Below, piece after piece: positions 15,291-22,951 of a stretch of DNA of 45,384 nucleotides. Position numbers and translations under genes: made by a program. The stretch is taken from the NCBI GenBank assembly GCA_016868315.1, contig VGHE01000016.1, positions 1 through 45,384 on the forward strand. The letters run 5' to 3'. Positions within the stretch are counted from its first letter, which is position 1; each line of letters starts with the position of its first letter. The notes under the pieces are model-generated. The model was given only the letters and a program-made list of their open reading frames with translations, was not told the origin of the DNA and did not search any database. Origin of the DNA: Betaproteobacteria bacterium. Its GTDB lineage: Bacteria > Bdellovibrionota_B > Oligoflexia > Silvanigrellales > Silvanigrellaceae.

Positions 15291-17942
15291 ATGGAACTCA
15301 GTCAAGACATGTTGAGAGAGCTCAGGGCAGAGAGCGGCGAGCTGATTGAGCGCTTCTCCAGTGTCTGGATCCTCATGAATTCAGTTCTTGAAAAGGGTCA
15401 GCAGGTTCGCCGCTCCGAGGTCAATGAGCTGTTCAGAATCCTTCACACTTTGAAGGGTTTGGCCGAGATTGCAACACTGACTCGAGTTGTCTCTGCTCTT
15501 CATCTTATTGAAGACCGGCTCGCCGAAGTGCGCGCCGAAAGATCATCGCTCGAATCGGCAGATCTTGAGGTTCTTGCAGAGTGTCAACTTCTGCTTGAAA
15601 AGATATTTGTGTCCGCTCACCAAGCACCCAACGAGTCGTTGTACAGCGACCTGGAAATGCAGGCTCAGGTTTTCTGTGTTGGTGCGCAGCCTGTTGCGCA
15701 CGGCGAACGGATTTCCCATTCTTGCATGCCGTTGAGCACCTCCGAGAAGGAGCTTTGGGCATCATACACGCAGCGCCCCGAGTTTTTTTATGCGTTCGAA
15801 TGTCATGGAAATTTTGAGGATTTGCGTTCTCGCATCGTCTCAGTTGCTGACATCGTGATTGAGCGGATTCATGATGGCCGCGCGCTTTTTGTTTTCGCAA
15901 CCGAGCTCGATCAGAATTTGATTGAACAGATTTTGGACGACAAAGTGCGTTTGTTGCAAAAAGCTGTTTCGAGTCTTCGCTCCTTAGGTGCTGCTTGGTC
16001 GGGCCTGTGGGATCGAAATCCGCAAGCCACATTTGATTTGGAATCGGCTGGCTTGCCAAGAAGTGACAACTCCTCAGCAGAAGATTTACTTGGCTCCTTC
16101 CTGCCCGAGGGTTCCCACGACGTTGTTGCTCAAGAGGCGTCCGGAGAAAAAGTTTTTGCTCAGTCCAAACCGGGACAAACACAAACGAGCGAAATCGGAC
16201 CCGAAGTCGACAGAGAAATGATTGCGGACTTCCTACAAAACGGGGATGAGCTACTTGAGTGCCTGACGCAGAGCATGCTTGTTCTGGAGAATAACCCATA
16301 CGATTCGTCCTGTATTGAAGAGATTTTTCGTGCCGCGCACACCATCAAGGGAACAGCCGGAATGATCGGTTTTGGTTGCGTAGAGCAGCTCTGTCATGCA
16401 CTTGAGAATACCTTTGACAGAATTAGGAAAAAACAGCTGAAGATCACCCCGGCACTCACGGATACCTTGCTCGTTGGCTGGGATATTGTTCGTCATCTTT
16501 TCGATTTGCTTCGGGCAGGGCAACAGCCTCTCGCAAATATTGACGACTATTTGAACAGGCTCAGCAGAGCTGAGCGTGGCGAGCAAGTTCCCGTTGAGAA
16601 GGCGGCTCTGCTTAATCCGAGCAAAACACCAGCAACTCCAATTGGCGCTGGCGGAAATAGTCTGAAATCAGAAACTCCCAAGACAGAAGCTATCGAAACA
16701 ATTCGAGTTGACCTCAAGCGGCTCGATAGTCTTGTGAATCTTGTGGGTGAACTGGTTATCGATCGTACCCGCTTTGCGCGCATCGAAGAAGCAATGAGAC
16801 TACGCGGAACAAACGCTGAACTCAGCCACCAGATGGCAGAGAGTGTTTTGCTGTTCGGGCGTCACATGAATGAAGTTCAGAACATCATCATGAAAGTGCG
16901 CATGGTTCCTGTTGGTAATGCCTTTTACAAGTTCACACGTGTGGTGCGTGGTTTGTCTCGGCAATGTGGCAAAGAGGTTGAACTTGTTATTGAGGGTGGT
17001 GAAACAGAGCTCGACAAAACGTTGGTTGAAGAACTCGGTGATCCTTTGGTGCATTTGATTCGCAACAGCATAGATCATGGAATTGAAGAGCCTGAAGAGC
17101 GAATCAAGGTGGGTAAATCCAGAAAAGGTAGCATTCGTCTCTCGGCACAGCAGCAAGGCAACATGATTGTTATTTGTGTTGAAGATAATGGTAAAGGATT
17201 AGACGTCGAGAGAATTAGAGCCAAGGCCATCAAGAATGGGCTGATAAAAGAAACCGAGAACCTTGGGCGAAAAGATATTTTTAATTTGATTTTCGAGCCA
17301 GGTTTTTCCACAGCTGCAAAAGTGACCAACATCTCTGGCCGAGGTGTCGGGATGGACGTGGTTAGAAAGAACATTCAGAAGCTTAAGGGTGTCGTTGATC
17401 TGGACTCGAATATGGGCGAAGGAACGAAGATCACAATCAAGCTCCCAATTACTTTGGCTATCGTTCCAGGTTTAATGGTTGAAGTCGCTGGAGAATGTTT
17501 CGCAGTGCCACTCGTCAACGTGATCGAGAGCATTGGTATTTCGCGCGATCAGATTCAGCAGATGGGACAGGCTCAGTTTGTCAAATTGCGTGACGAAGTC
17601 ATTCCTCTTGTCCGCTTCTCTGATGTTCTTGGGCTCAATCAGATTGATTCAAATTTCTGGTACAAGTCACCTTCGCCGACACCAACACTCAGTCGCCGGC
17701 GTGAGCGCCTCGTGTTTGTTGTGCTTGGAATAGGCTCGGAGCGGCTCGGTATGGTGGTCGATCGTCTGGCGGGGCAGCAGGAAATTGTCATCAAGCCGCT
17801 CGGTCAGCTTTTGGGGCATCAGAGTGGCTTCGCTGGTGGTTGTGTTCTGGGTGATGGTCGCGTTGCACTTGTCATCGATGTTGCAGATGTGATGGGTGTA
17901 GATGCAATTCAGCGAGGTGTTCATGCTCGAAGAACTGCGTAA
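15291..17942 (+). CDS. cheA: Chemotaxis histidine kinase CheA with two HPt domains
   Basis: A second CheA kinase, 883 residues. ATG at 15291 follows GAGGTG at eight bases; the frame is open upstream only because of lack of stops opposite maf. Domains: first HPt with H52 in ILHTLKG; a segment at about 160-230 of the small alpha/beta type; second HPt with H350 in RAAHTIKGTAG; linker; dimerisation helices 470-540 including ELVIDRTRFARIEE; GHKL core with HLIRNSIDHG (588-597), EDNGKGLD (631-638), FEPGFST and GRGVGMD (683-689); CheW-like domain from about 715. No receiver domain. With cheW directly downstream (20-bp overlap) it forms the core of a second chemosensory system. Confidence 0.94.
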   Translation: MELSQDMLRELRAESGELIERFSSVWILMNSVLEKGQQVRRSEVNELFRILHTLKGLAEIATLTRVVSALHLIEDRLAEVRAERSSLESADLEVLAECQLLLEKIFVSAHQAPNESLYSDLEMQAQVFCVGAQPVAHGERISHSCMPLSTSEKELWASYTQRPEFFYAFECHGNFEDLRSRIVSVADIVIERIHDGRALFVFATELDQNLIEQILDDKVRLLQKAVSSLRSLGAAWSGLWDRNPQATFDLESAGLPRSDNSSAEDLLGSFLPEGSHDVVAQEASGEKVFAQSKPGQTQTSEIGPEVDREMIADFLQNGDELLECLTQSMLVLENNPYDSSCIEEIFRAAHTIKGTAGMIGFGCVEQLCHALENTFDRIRKKQLKITPALTDTLLVGWDIVRHLFDLLRAGQQPLANIDDYLNRLSRAERGEQVPVEKAALLNPSKTPATPIGAGGNSLKSETPKTEAIETIRVDLKRLDSLVNLVGELVIDRTRFARIEEAMRLRGTNAELSHQMAESVLLFGRHMNEVQNIIMKVRMVPVGNAFYKFTRVVRGLSRQCGKEVELVIEGGETELDKTLVEELGDPLVHLIRNSIDHGIEEPEERIKVGKSRKGSIRLSAQQQGNMIVICVEDNGKGLDVERIRAKAIKNGLIKETENLGRKDIFNLIFEPGFSTAAKVTNISGRGVGMDVVRKNIQKLKGVVDLDSNMGEGTKITIKLPITLAIVPGLMVEVAGECFAVPLVNVIESIGISRDQIQQMGQAQFVKLRDEVIPLVRFSDVLGLNQIDSNFWYKSPSPTPTLSRRRERLVFVVLGIGSERLGMVVDRLAGQQEIVIKPLGQLLGHQSGFAGGCVLGDGRVALVIDVADVMGVDAIQRGVHARRTA

Positions 17943-18456
17943 ACAGTTAGAAGCAAAATTGGCCTCGGTTGCGCACGAAGAGCCAGCGCCTGTCTATGCT
18001 GGAAAACAATTCTTGGTTTTTCGAGCTGATAAGCAAGAGATGTTGATTGCAGTAGATGATGTTCGCGAGATTATCATGCCACCGCCCATTTCATATCTTC
18101 CTCGTGCCACGCAGGAAATTGAGGGCGTAATTGCCCTGCGCGGTGAAATCATGCCTGTCATCAACCTGCGGCGCATGCTTGGTTTTGAACGTGCTGGCTT
18201 GACTGCGAGCACGCGCTGTTTGGTGTCCTCACCCGAAGAGCAGAGCTTTGCTTTGATTGTCGATGAACTCACCGAGTTCGTGTGGTTGCTTGAAGACGAA
18301 ATCGATTCCGTGGCTCAGGACTATCTGAGCGATGAATTCAAAATCGTGCGAGCCATTTCAAAGAATTCAAATGTGGTTCGGCCCATTGTGGATGTGAATC
18401 TCCTTGTACAAGCGGTTTTCAGAAGGGAGCAGTTCAATGAACAAAATGCGCACTAA
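17923..18456 (+). CDS. cheW: Chemotaxis adaptor CheW (third copy)
   Basis: Adaptor of 177 residues. ATG at 17923 lies behind GAGG and overlaps the cheA stop by 20 bases. About 30 residues of extra N-terminal helix (EELRKQLEAKLASVAHEE) precede the CheW core, which shows FLVFRADKQEMLIAVDDVREII, then IEGVIALRGEIMPVINLRRML, then FALIVDELTEFVWL. Probably the partner of the double-HPt CheA just upstream. The next gene, a lipoprotein, starts inside its 3' end. Confidence 0.93.
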   Translation: MLEELRKQLEAKLASVAHEEPAPVYAGKQFLVFRADKQEMLIAVDDVREIIMPPPISYLPRATQEIEGVIALRGEIMPVINLRRMLGFERAGLTASTRCLVSSPEEQSFALIVDELTEFVWLLEDEIDSVAQDYLSDEFKIVRAISKNSNVVRPIVDVNLLVQAVFRREQFNEQNAH

Positions 18457-18832
18457 GCATGAGGAAAGGGGGAATTTCCTGATTTTCAAGCTCACAGCGC
18501 TCGTTGTTGGGGTGCTGGTCTCAGGGGTGCTGGTGTCCTGCGTGCCGCAGTCGAGGGCTCCCATCAAAATTAAAGTTTTGAGCTTGAATCCAGACGAATA
18601 CATTGGTTCAAAGGTTCAAATTCAAGGAACCGTCAGTGGAGTTGGACTTGCCGAATCGTACCTCGTGGTCGAAGATGATACGGGTCGGATTTTGGTTGGA
18701 ACTGAACAAATTGCTCAAAAAACGGGCTGCAGCGGCCGTTCAAAGGTTGAACTGGTGGGGACTTTGCGGCGTCTCAAAAGTTTGCCCCAGCCTTACTTCT
18801 CGATGGAGAATTTGTTATCCTGTAAGCCTTGA
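18437..18832 (+). CDS. Small lipoprotein with OB-fold-like domain
   Basis: A 131-residue protein. ATG at 18437 follows GGGAG at seven bases and overlaps the cheW stop by 20 bases. The signal peptide has a basic start, a hydrophobic core (LTALVVGVLVSGVLVSC) and a lipobox LVSC with lipid Cys at 35. The mature part follows the pattern of a small OB-fold: KIKVLSLNPDEYIGSKVQIQ, SYLVVEDDTGRILVG and VELVGTLRRL, similar in style to periplasmic bacterial OB-fold proteins. The exact family and function are unknown. Its place directly after cheA-cheW suggests co-expression with that system. Confidence 0.75.
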   Translation: MNKMRTKHEERGNFLIFKLTALVVGVLVSGVLVSCVPQSRAPIKIKVLSLNPDEYIGSKVQIQGTVSGVGLAESYLVVEDDTGRILVGTEQIAQKTGCSGRSKVELVGTLRRLKSLPQPYFSMENLLSCKP

Positions 18833-18855
18833 ATTCGAAAACACAAGGCTGAGGC

Positions 18856-20625
18856 ATGCTGCAATCCATCACAGTTCTTTTGGCAACTGCGATTCTTTCC
18901 GGTTGCACGCTCATCTCCTTGACCCGTAAGCAACCGTTGGTTCTCGACGCGCCTGCTGACGTTGAGCTCGTTGTCTACCGTCAAATTGGAAAATCAGGGC
19001 AGAGGGTGATGAGTCCGGTTGGCCTGATCCGTGGTGGTGAGTCGGTACCTCTCGAACCCGGCGAGTATCTCGTTGCAAATGAGTGCTCTGGCTACTCCTT
19101 CAAACAGACGCGCGACAAGCCTACAAAAATTCCGGTACGGCGGCTTTCGTTGATTTTGCATGGCGAGAGAGTCAACCAGATTTCCGAGAGTTCTCCCCCA
19201 GGCTCTGCGGCCACTGAGGCTGCCAGCGTTCCTCCGGAGGTTCAGGCGAGTCCTGTTCCAGCTGTACCTGCTGATTCTGGAACTACGCCTGCAGCTACCA
19301 GTGCGGAGCAGAGCAAAAACGTCGAGAGTGGCGCTGTTCAGTCTGCGCCGGCAGCGCCCGTAGTGCCCGCCGCAACTGTCCACACTCTGTGTCTTGACCC
19401 ACTCGATGGTCAGCGCAATGAGTGGCGCAATCGACGTGAGTTCGACATCTTGCCGGGCACAACCGAATTTCGTATTGGCGGGCGTCTCTTCAAAATCGAA
19501 AACCACGGCGAGAACAGCGAAAAGATTCTTCTCGACCTCTACCCGGTCACTGTCGTTTCTACGTTCCCCGAGAATCATGCGCGCTTTTATCTGACTCCAG
19601 AAGAGAAAGAGTCAAAGTCTGAAAGTTCTGTGGTCGGCACGTCAGCCAACGGAAGCACATGGCTACTTCCGGGCGACTACTCTCTCGAAGTCAACGGTAC
19701 GCGCCGCAAATTATCGATCGAGCGGGGGGCTCTCACCGAAATTTCAGTGGGTGTTCTTCGTGTAGATATGCCCAAGAACTTTCCCATGGAGGAGCGCTTG
19801 CGGGCCGGTGGGCAGCCGGTCTTCGTGTATCTTGATACGGGCGCTTTGCTCAACATGGACAATGATTATTTGGTTTTCCCGGGCAGCTATACAGTCAGTA
19901 TTGAGGGTTCAGAAGTCCAAGACGAATTCTTGGTTGAGGCGGGGCAGCGTACCGTGGTGAAAACCTTTGCTGCACGGGTTGATGTGCCACCTTGCCCCGA
20001 GAGTTTTAAGTCATGCCGTAATCCTCCGGGCATTACTATTCACCGCGAGCAGAAGCCCTATGCCCTTATGACTGTCGAACCCAAGTTACCTTTCATTTTG
20101 TTGGAAGGAACATACGAGTACGGTGTTGAAGGGCTGCGTGGAATCAAACGTAATCTTCAGCGCCGCAGCGAGGCTTTGGCGGGTGAGCCTCTCGCACGCG
20201 TTAAAATCAAGTGGGATGTCCGACAGGCTCAGGGTCGTTTCAGAACCGATCTTGTCCGCATTGAAAGCCGTGGCTCGAATGTATTTGGGCGCTCACTTGA
20301 TTTGTTGTTTCACAAGCCAGAAGAGGTTTACGTGCCTGCCGGGAGTTACGACCTCACCTATTTCCTGGGTGACCCTCTCGCAGATCGCGTGAAAACCCGC
20401 CAATCGTTGTTGCTCGAGCCGGGTCAGACCCGGGAGGTTGTGGTTCCTATTTACCTTGAAAAGGTCAATAAACCCGAAGAAGCACCTAATCCAGCGCTCG
20501 TGCGCGGCGCTGCGGTCGGTGAGAATTCTGCGCCGAGAAAAGGGAGCTCAAGTGGGGGCTCGGAGTCTGGAGACTCTCCAGCGGCGCAGCAGCTGCCTCA
20601 GAGCTTAACACCGCTGAGGCGTTGA
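18856..20625 (+). CDS. Lipoprotein with repeated PG-x-Y beta modules
   Basis: A 589-residue lipoprotein (LATAILSGC, lipid Cys 17). A Pro/Ala/Ser-rich spacer covers about 112-172. Around it, a short beta motif recurs about six times: PGEY (68), PGTTEF (200), PGDYSLEVNG (272), PGSYTVSIEG (342), EGTYEYGVEG (417) and AGSYDLTYF (495), often followed by a strand and then L-x-x-G-x-x-T-x-x-x-V (IERGALTEISV, VEAGQRTVVKT, LEPGQTREVVV). This resembles PEGA-type or carboxypeptidase-regulatory-like beta-sandwich repeats on surface proteins. The C-terminus is low-complexity Ser/Gly/Ala. It follows the OB-fold lipoprotein by 23 bases. Function unknown. Confidence 0.75.
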   Translation: MLQSITVLLATAILSGCTLISLTRKQPLVLDAPADVELVVYRQIGKSGQRVMSPVGLIRGGESVPLEPGEYLVANECSGYSFKQTRDKPTKIPVRRLSLILHGERVNQISESSPPGSAATEAASVPPEVQASPVPAVPADSGTTPAATSAEQSKNVESGAVQSAPAAPVVPAATVHTLCLDPLDGQRNEWRNRREFDILPGTTEFRIGGRLFKIENHGENSEKILLDLYPVTVVSTFPENHARFYLTPEEKESKSESSVVGTSANGSTWLLPGDYSLEVNGTRRKLSIERGALTEISVGVLRVDMPKNFPMEERLRAGGQPVFVYLDTGALLNMDNDYLVFPGSYTVSIEGSEVQDEFLVEAGQRTVVKTFAARVDVPPCPESFKSCRNPPGITIHREQKPYALMTVEPKLPFILLEGTYEYGVEGLRGIKRNLQRRSEALAGEPLARVKIKWDVRQAQGRFRTDLVRIESRGSNVFGRSLDLLFHKPEEVYVPAGSYDLTYFLGDPLADRVKTRQSLLLEPGQTREVVVPIYLEKVNKPEEAPNPALVRGAAVGENSAPRKGSSSGGSESGDSPAAQQLPQSLTPLRR

Positions 20626-20643
20626 GAACCAATCCCGGAGAGC

Positions 20644-21804
20644 TTACTTGCTTTTGCTTTCACTATTGCTGCTCGATTTTGCCGTACCACATTTTAAATA
20701 ACGGTCGAGAAGCTGGTCTAAGCTCTTTTGGAAATCAGTGACTTTGACTTGGAAATAGTCGTCGCGCACGTCACCCGACTGTGGAACTTTGCGCAGAGCA
20801 CCCCAGTAAGAATCGAAGCTTGCATGCTCCTCCGTACCCCATCCCAGCGTGGTGTAAGCGTTCTTGAGAGAGGCCTTTGAGTCTTTGTTTTGCTCGTCAT
20901 CGTTTGCTTCAGCTTGGTAAATCGACATCAGCGCAACACGATTGTCTTTACCGACAGCTGCACGACCCGCGACAATCTCGCTCGGTTTGCGATCGGTTGG
21001 TAAACCATCGGTCACAAAGATCATCAGCCCTTGGCGGGTATCGTTCGCGTCTTTCTTTGCAGCGACCAAAAGTTCCTTCGCTGCATTGAAAGCTGTCACG
21101 TAAGGTGTCATGCCGCGTGAGTAGTGGGTGAATTCAAGCATTTTCCAAATTTGATTTCGCCAGCTGTCAGAAAACGCTATTTTTGAAACGTCGGTCATTT
21201 TGTCTGAGAGACCCTTGCTGGCACCATTGTGGAAGACCGCTTTTGCGAGGTCTTCTTCGCTTACGGCAGCTCTCTGTTTCTCCTCTTCAGTGAGTTCTTT
21301 GAGCACCGAGGGCAGGCCTGGTGGCGCATAGGGGAAGTGCGCAACACCCACGTCGATGCCTGCAAAACTTGGCTTCTTTGCACGTGCGTCTGCAGCAGCG
21401 CGTTGGAGTTTGAGAATCGCTTTGTAAACTGCGATTTGTCGGTCTGTGTACTCAGTTTCAGGTGCGAGTGGAGCCAAATCCGTATCTTTGAGAAGAAACT
21501 TTGCGTTGACGAAGCTTTTCACAGGATCTGTTCCAATGAAGTTTGGACCTTTTTGCACTTCACCTGGCGTTGCAGCATTTGAGCCTGTGTTGTCGATCAC
21601 AAAGGCGACCCGAAGGGGGCGCACGGGATCTGCGCATGCTGGGAATTCCGCGGCAAGTACCTTCGCACCCATGGGCGTTGGGCTGGCTGATCCACTATAG
21701 GAGCTCGACATCTCGTTGCTGCATGACGTCGAAGTCGCGATGATGGCAAGGCTCGAAAAAATACCGCAATTGAGATGCCATAACGCACGTGTGCCATGAC
21801 GCAT
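20644..21804 (-). CDS. VWA-domain lipoprotein or secreted protein
   Basis: About 386 residues. ATG at 21804 follows GGAGG at eight bases and gives a signal peptide (FSSLAIIATSTSC, possible lipid Cys 28, although the -3 residue is Ser). A von Willebrand factor A domain begins near residue 66. The metal-site motif is D71-N-T-G-S in AFVIDNTGSN, with Thr where Ser is usual. LMIFVTDGLPTD matches the later conserved strand and turn. The C-terminus is Ser/Lys-rich. VWA domains bind protein partners through a divalent metal. It lies 37 bases after the AttH-like gene on the same strand, so it may be part of that operon. It is convergent with the repeat lipoprotein, 18 bases away. Confidence 0.82.
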   Translation of the reverse strand: MRHGTRALWHLNCGIFSSLAIIATSTSCSNEMSSSYSGSASPTPMGAKVLAAEFPACADPVRPLRVAFVIDNTGSNAATPGEVQKGPNFIGTDPVKSFVNAKFLLKDTDLAPLAPETEYTDRQIAVYKAILKLQRAAADARAKKPSFAGIDVGVAHFPYAPPGLPSVLKELTEEEKQRAAVSEEDLAKAVFHNGASKGLSDKMTDVSKIAFSDSWRNQIWKMLEFTHYSRGMTPYVTAFNAAKELLVAAKKDANDTRQGLMIFVTDGLPTDRKPSEIVAGRAAVGKDNRVALMSIYQAEANDDEQNKDSKASLKNAYTTLGWGTEEHASFDSYWGALRKVPQSGDVRDDYFQVKVTDFQKSLDQLLDRYLKCGTAKSSSNSESKSK

Positions 21805-21841
21805 GTTCTCATCCTCCACACCCAACCCTTGTCTATCGGAA

Positions 21842-22942
21842 TTATTTGCCGGGTTCTTGAGGAACGAGTTCGGTATATCCAATACCTTCAATAGGTTGTG
21901 TTGAGTTTTTATCCGTTAAAGAGGCCCGTTTCCAGAAAGCTTGAACACCCCCTTCCCAGTAGGGCCGTGCGAGCCCGCCTGAGTGGCTGCCCATCTCCTG
22001 TTCAGCAAACCAGGCTTTGGTTGTAACGATGCTTTCTTTTCCGTTGCGCGAATCAGCAAACGTGATGCGGAAGGCCTGTGGATAACAACGCTTGGAGCTG
22101 AGGCAGGTGACGCTCTCGGGCACCACCTTTACATTCTGAAGCCTAACGGATGTTTTTAACTTTCCATCCCAGAGTTCTCCCTGCGCCTCGGCAAACACCC
22201 CCTTTTGGGAAATCTGATACAGCATCAGTGCATCGCCGTTCTTGAAGGTCAGACCAAACCACCGCCAACCCACTTCCATCACCTTCTTCACGTGAATTTC
22301 ATGGTCAAACCAAAGCTGGCCACAAACAGGTTCAACCTTTGCCTGGCCGGTAGCCAAGCGTTCAATGCGTTGCCCGCTCGCAATAATTAAAGGGTTTGAA
22401 TAGTAGAAATTCGCCGTGTCTGAAGTTTTTTTGAGAATGCCGCGCCTGCCGTGGAACCACAACTCATTTTTTGGAACCTTCAGATTCAAGAGATATTCAG
22501 TTCCTCGGACATCAAAGCGGAGATCCCAGATCAGGTGTCCTTGTGAGTGACCCATTTGGTTGAGTCGCCAATGCCCCAAACTTAAATTAAGAAGACCAGG
22601 ATATGCATAGCCCAATGGGTGCGCCAGTGCATTTTCTGCAAATCCAACAGCACGTTCAGAAGAGCGATGCTGTTTCTTTTCCAGATTAGCTTCGGCCGCG
22701 TGTGCAAGAAGTCCTTTGGGCTTGCCCTCGTCGGCAAGAAAGAAAGTCGATTGAAGCGCAAAGTCGGGCATTCTTCTGTTGTGCAGATTGAGCACATCTG
22801 CATTTGAATCGCATGTCTGATCTGGGCTTGTTTTCCAGACGTGTCCGGTGAAATACCACCACTCAAGCGATGTGGGTGAGTGTGCTCCGTGCAGATGCTG
22901 CATGGCAATGCTGTTGTACAAATCCAACTGAGGAAGTTCCAT
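21842..22942 (-). CDS. AttH/CrtC-family lipocalin-like protein
   Basis: A 366-residue protein of the family that includes Agrobacterium AttH and carotenoid 1,2-hydratase CrtC, built from two lipocalin-like barrels. Visible signatures are the N-terminal SLEWWYFTGHVW (the WWY motif), NLSLGHWRLNQ, the YYSNP segment, and WFDHEIHV with VGWRWFGLTFKNGDALMLY. No obvious signal peptide with this ATG, although most AttH proteins are exported. It starts nine bases after the stop of an FtsX-type permease and follows its ATPase, matching the attEFGH layout (ATPase, permease, AttH). I infer a role in handling a hydrophobic ligand at the envelope; the ligand is unknown. Confidence 0.85.
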   Translation of the reverse strand: MELPQLDLYNSIAMQHLHGAHSPTSLEWWYFTGHVWKTSPDQTCDSNADVLNLHNRRMPDFALQSTFFLADEGKPKGLLAHAAEANLEKKQHRSSERAVGFAENALAHPLGYAYPGLLNLSLGHWRLNQMGHSQGHLIWDLRFDVRGTEYLLNLKVPKNELWFHGRRGILKKTSDTANFYYSNPLIIASGQRIERLATGQAKVEPVCGQLWFDHEIHVKKVMEVGWRWFGLTFKNGDALMLYQISQKGVFAEAQGELWDGKLKTSVRLQNVKVVPESVTCLSSKRCYPQAFRITFADSRNGKESIVTTKAWFAEQEMGSHSGGLARPYWEGGVQAFWKRASLTDKNSTQPIEGIGYTELVPQEPGK

Positions 22943-22951
22943 AGAGAAGTC

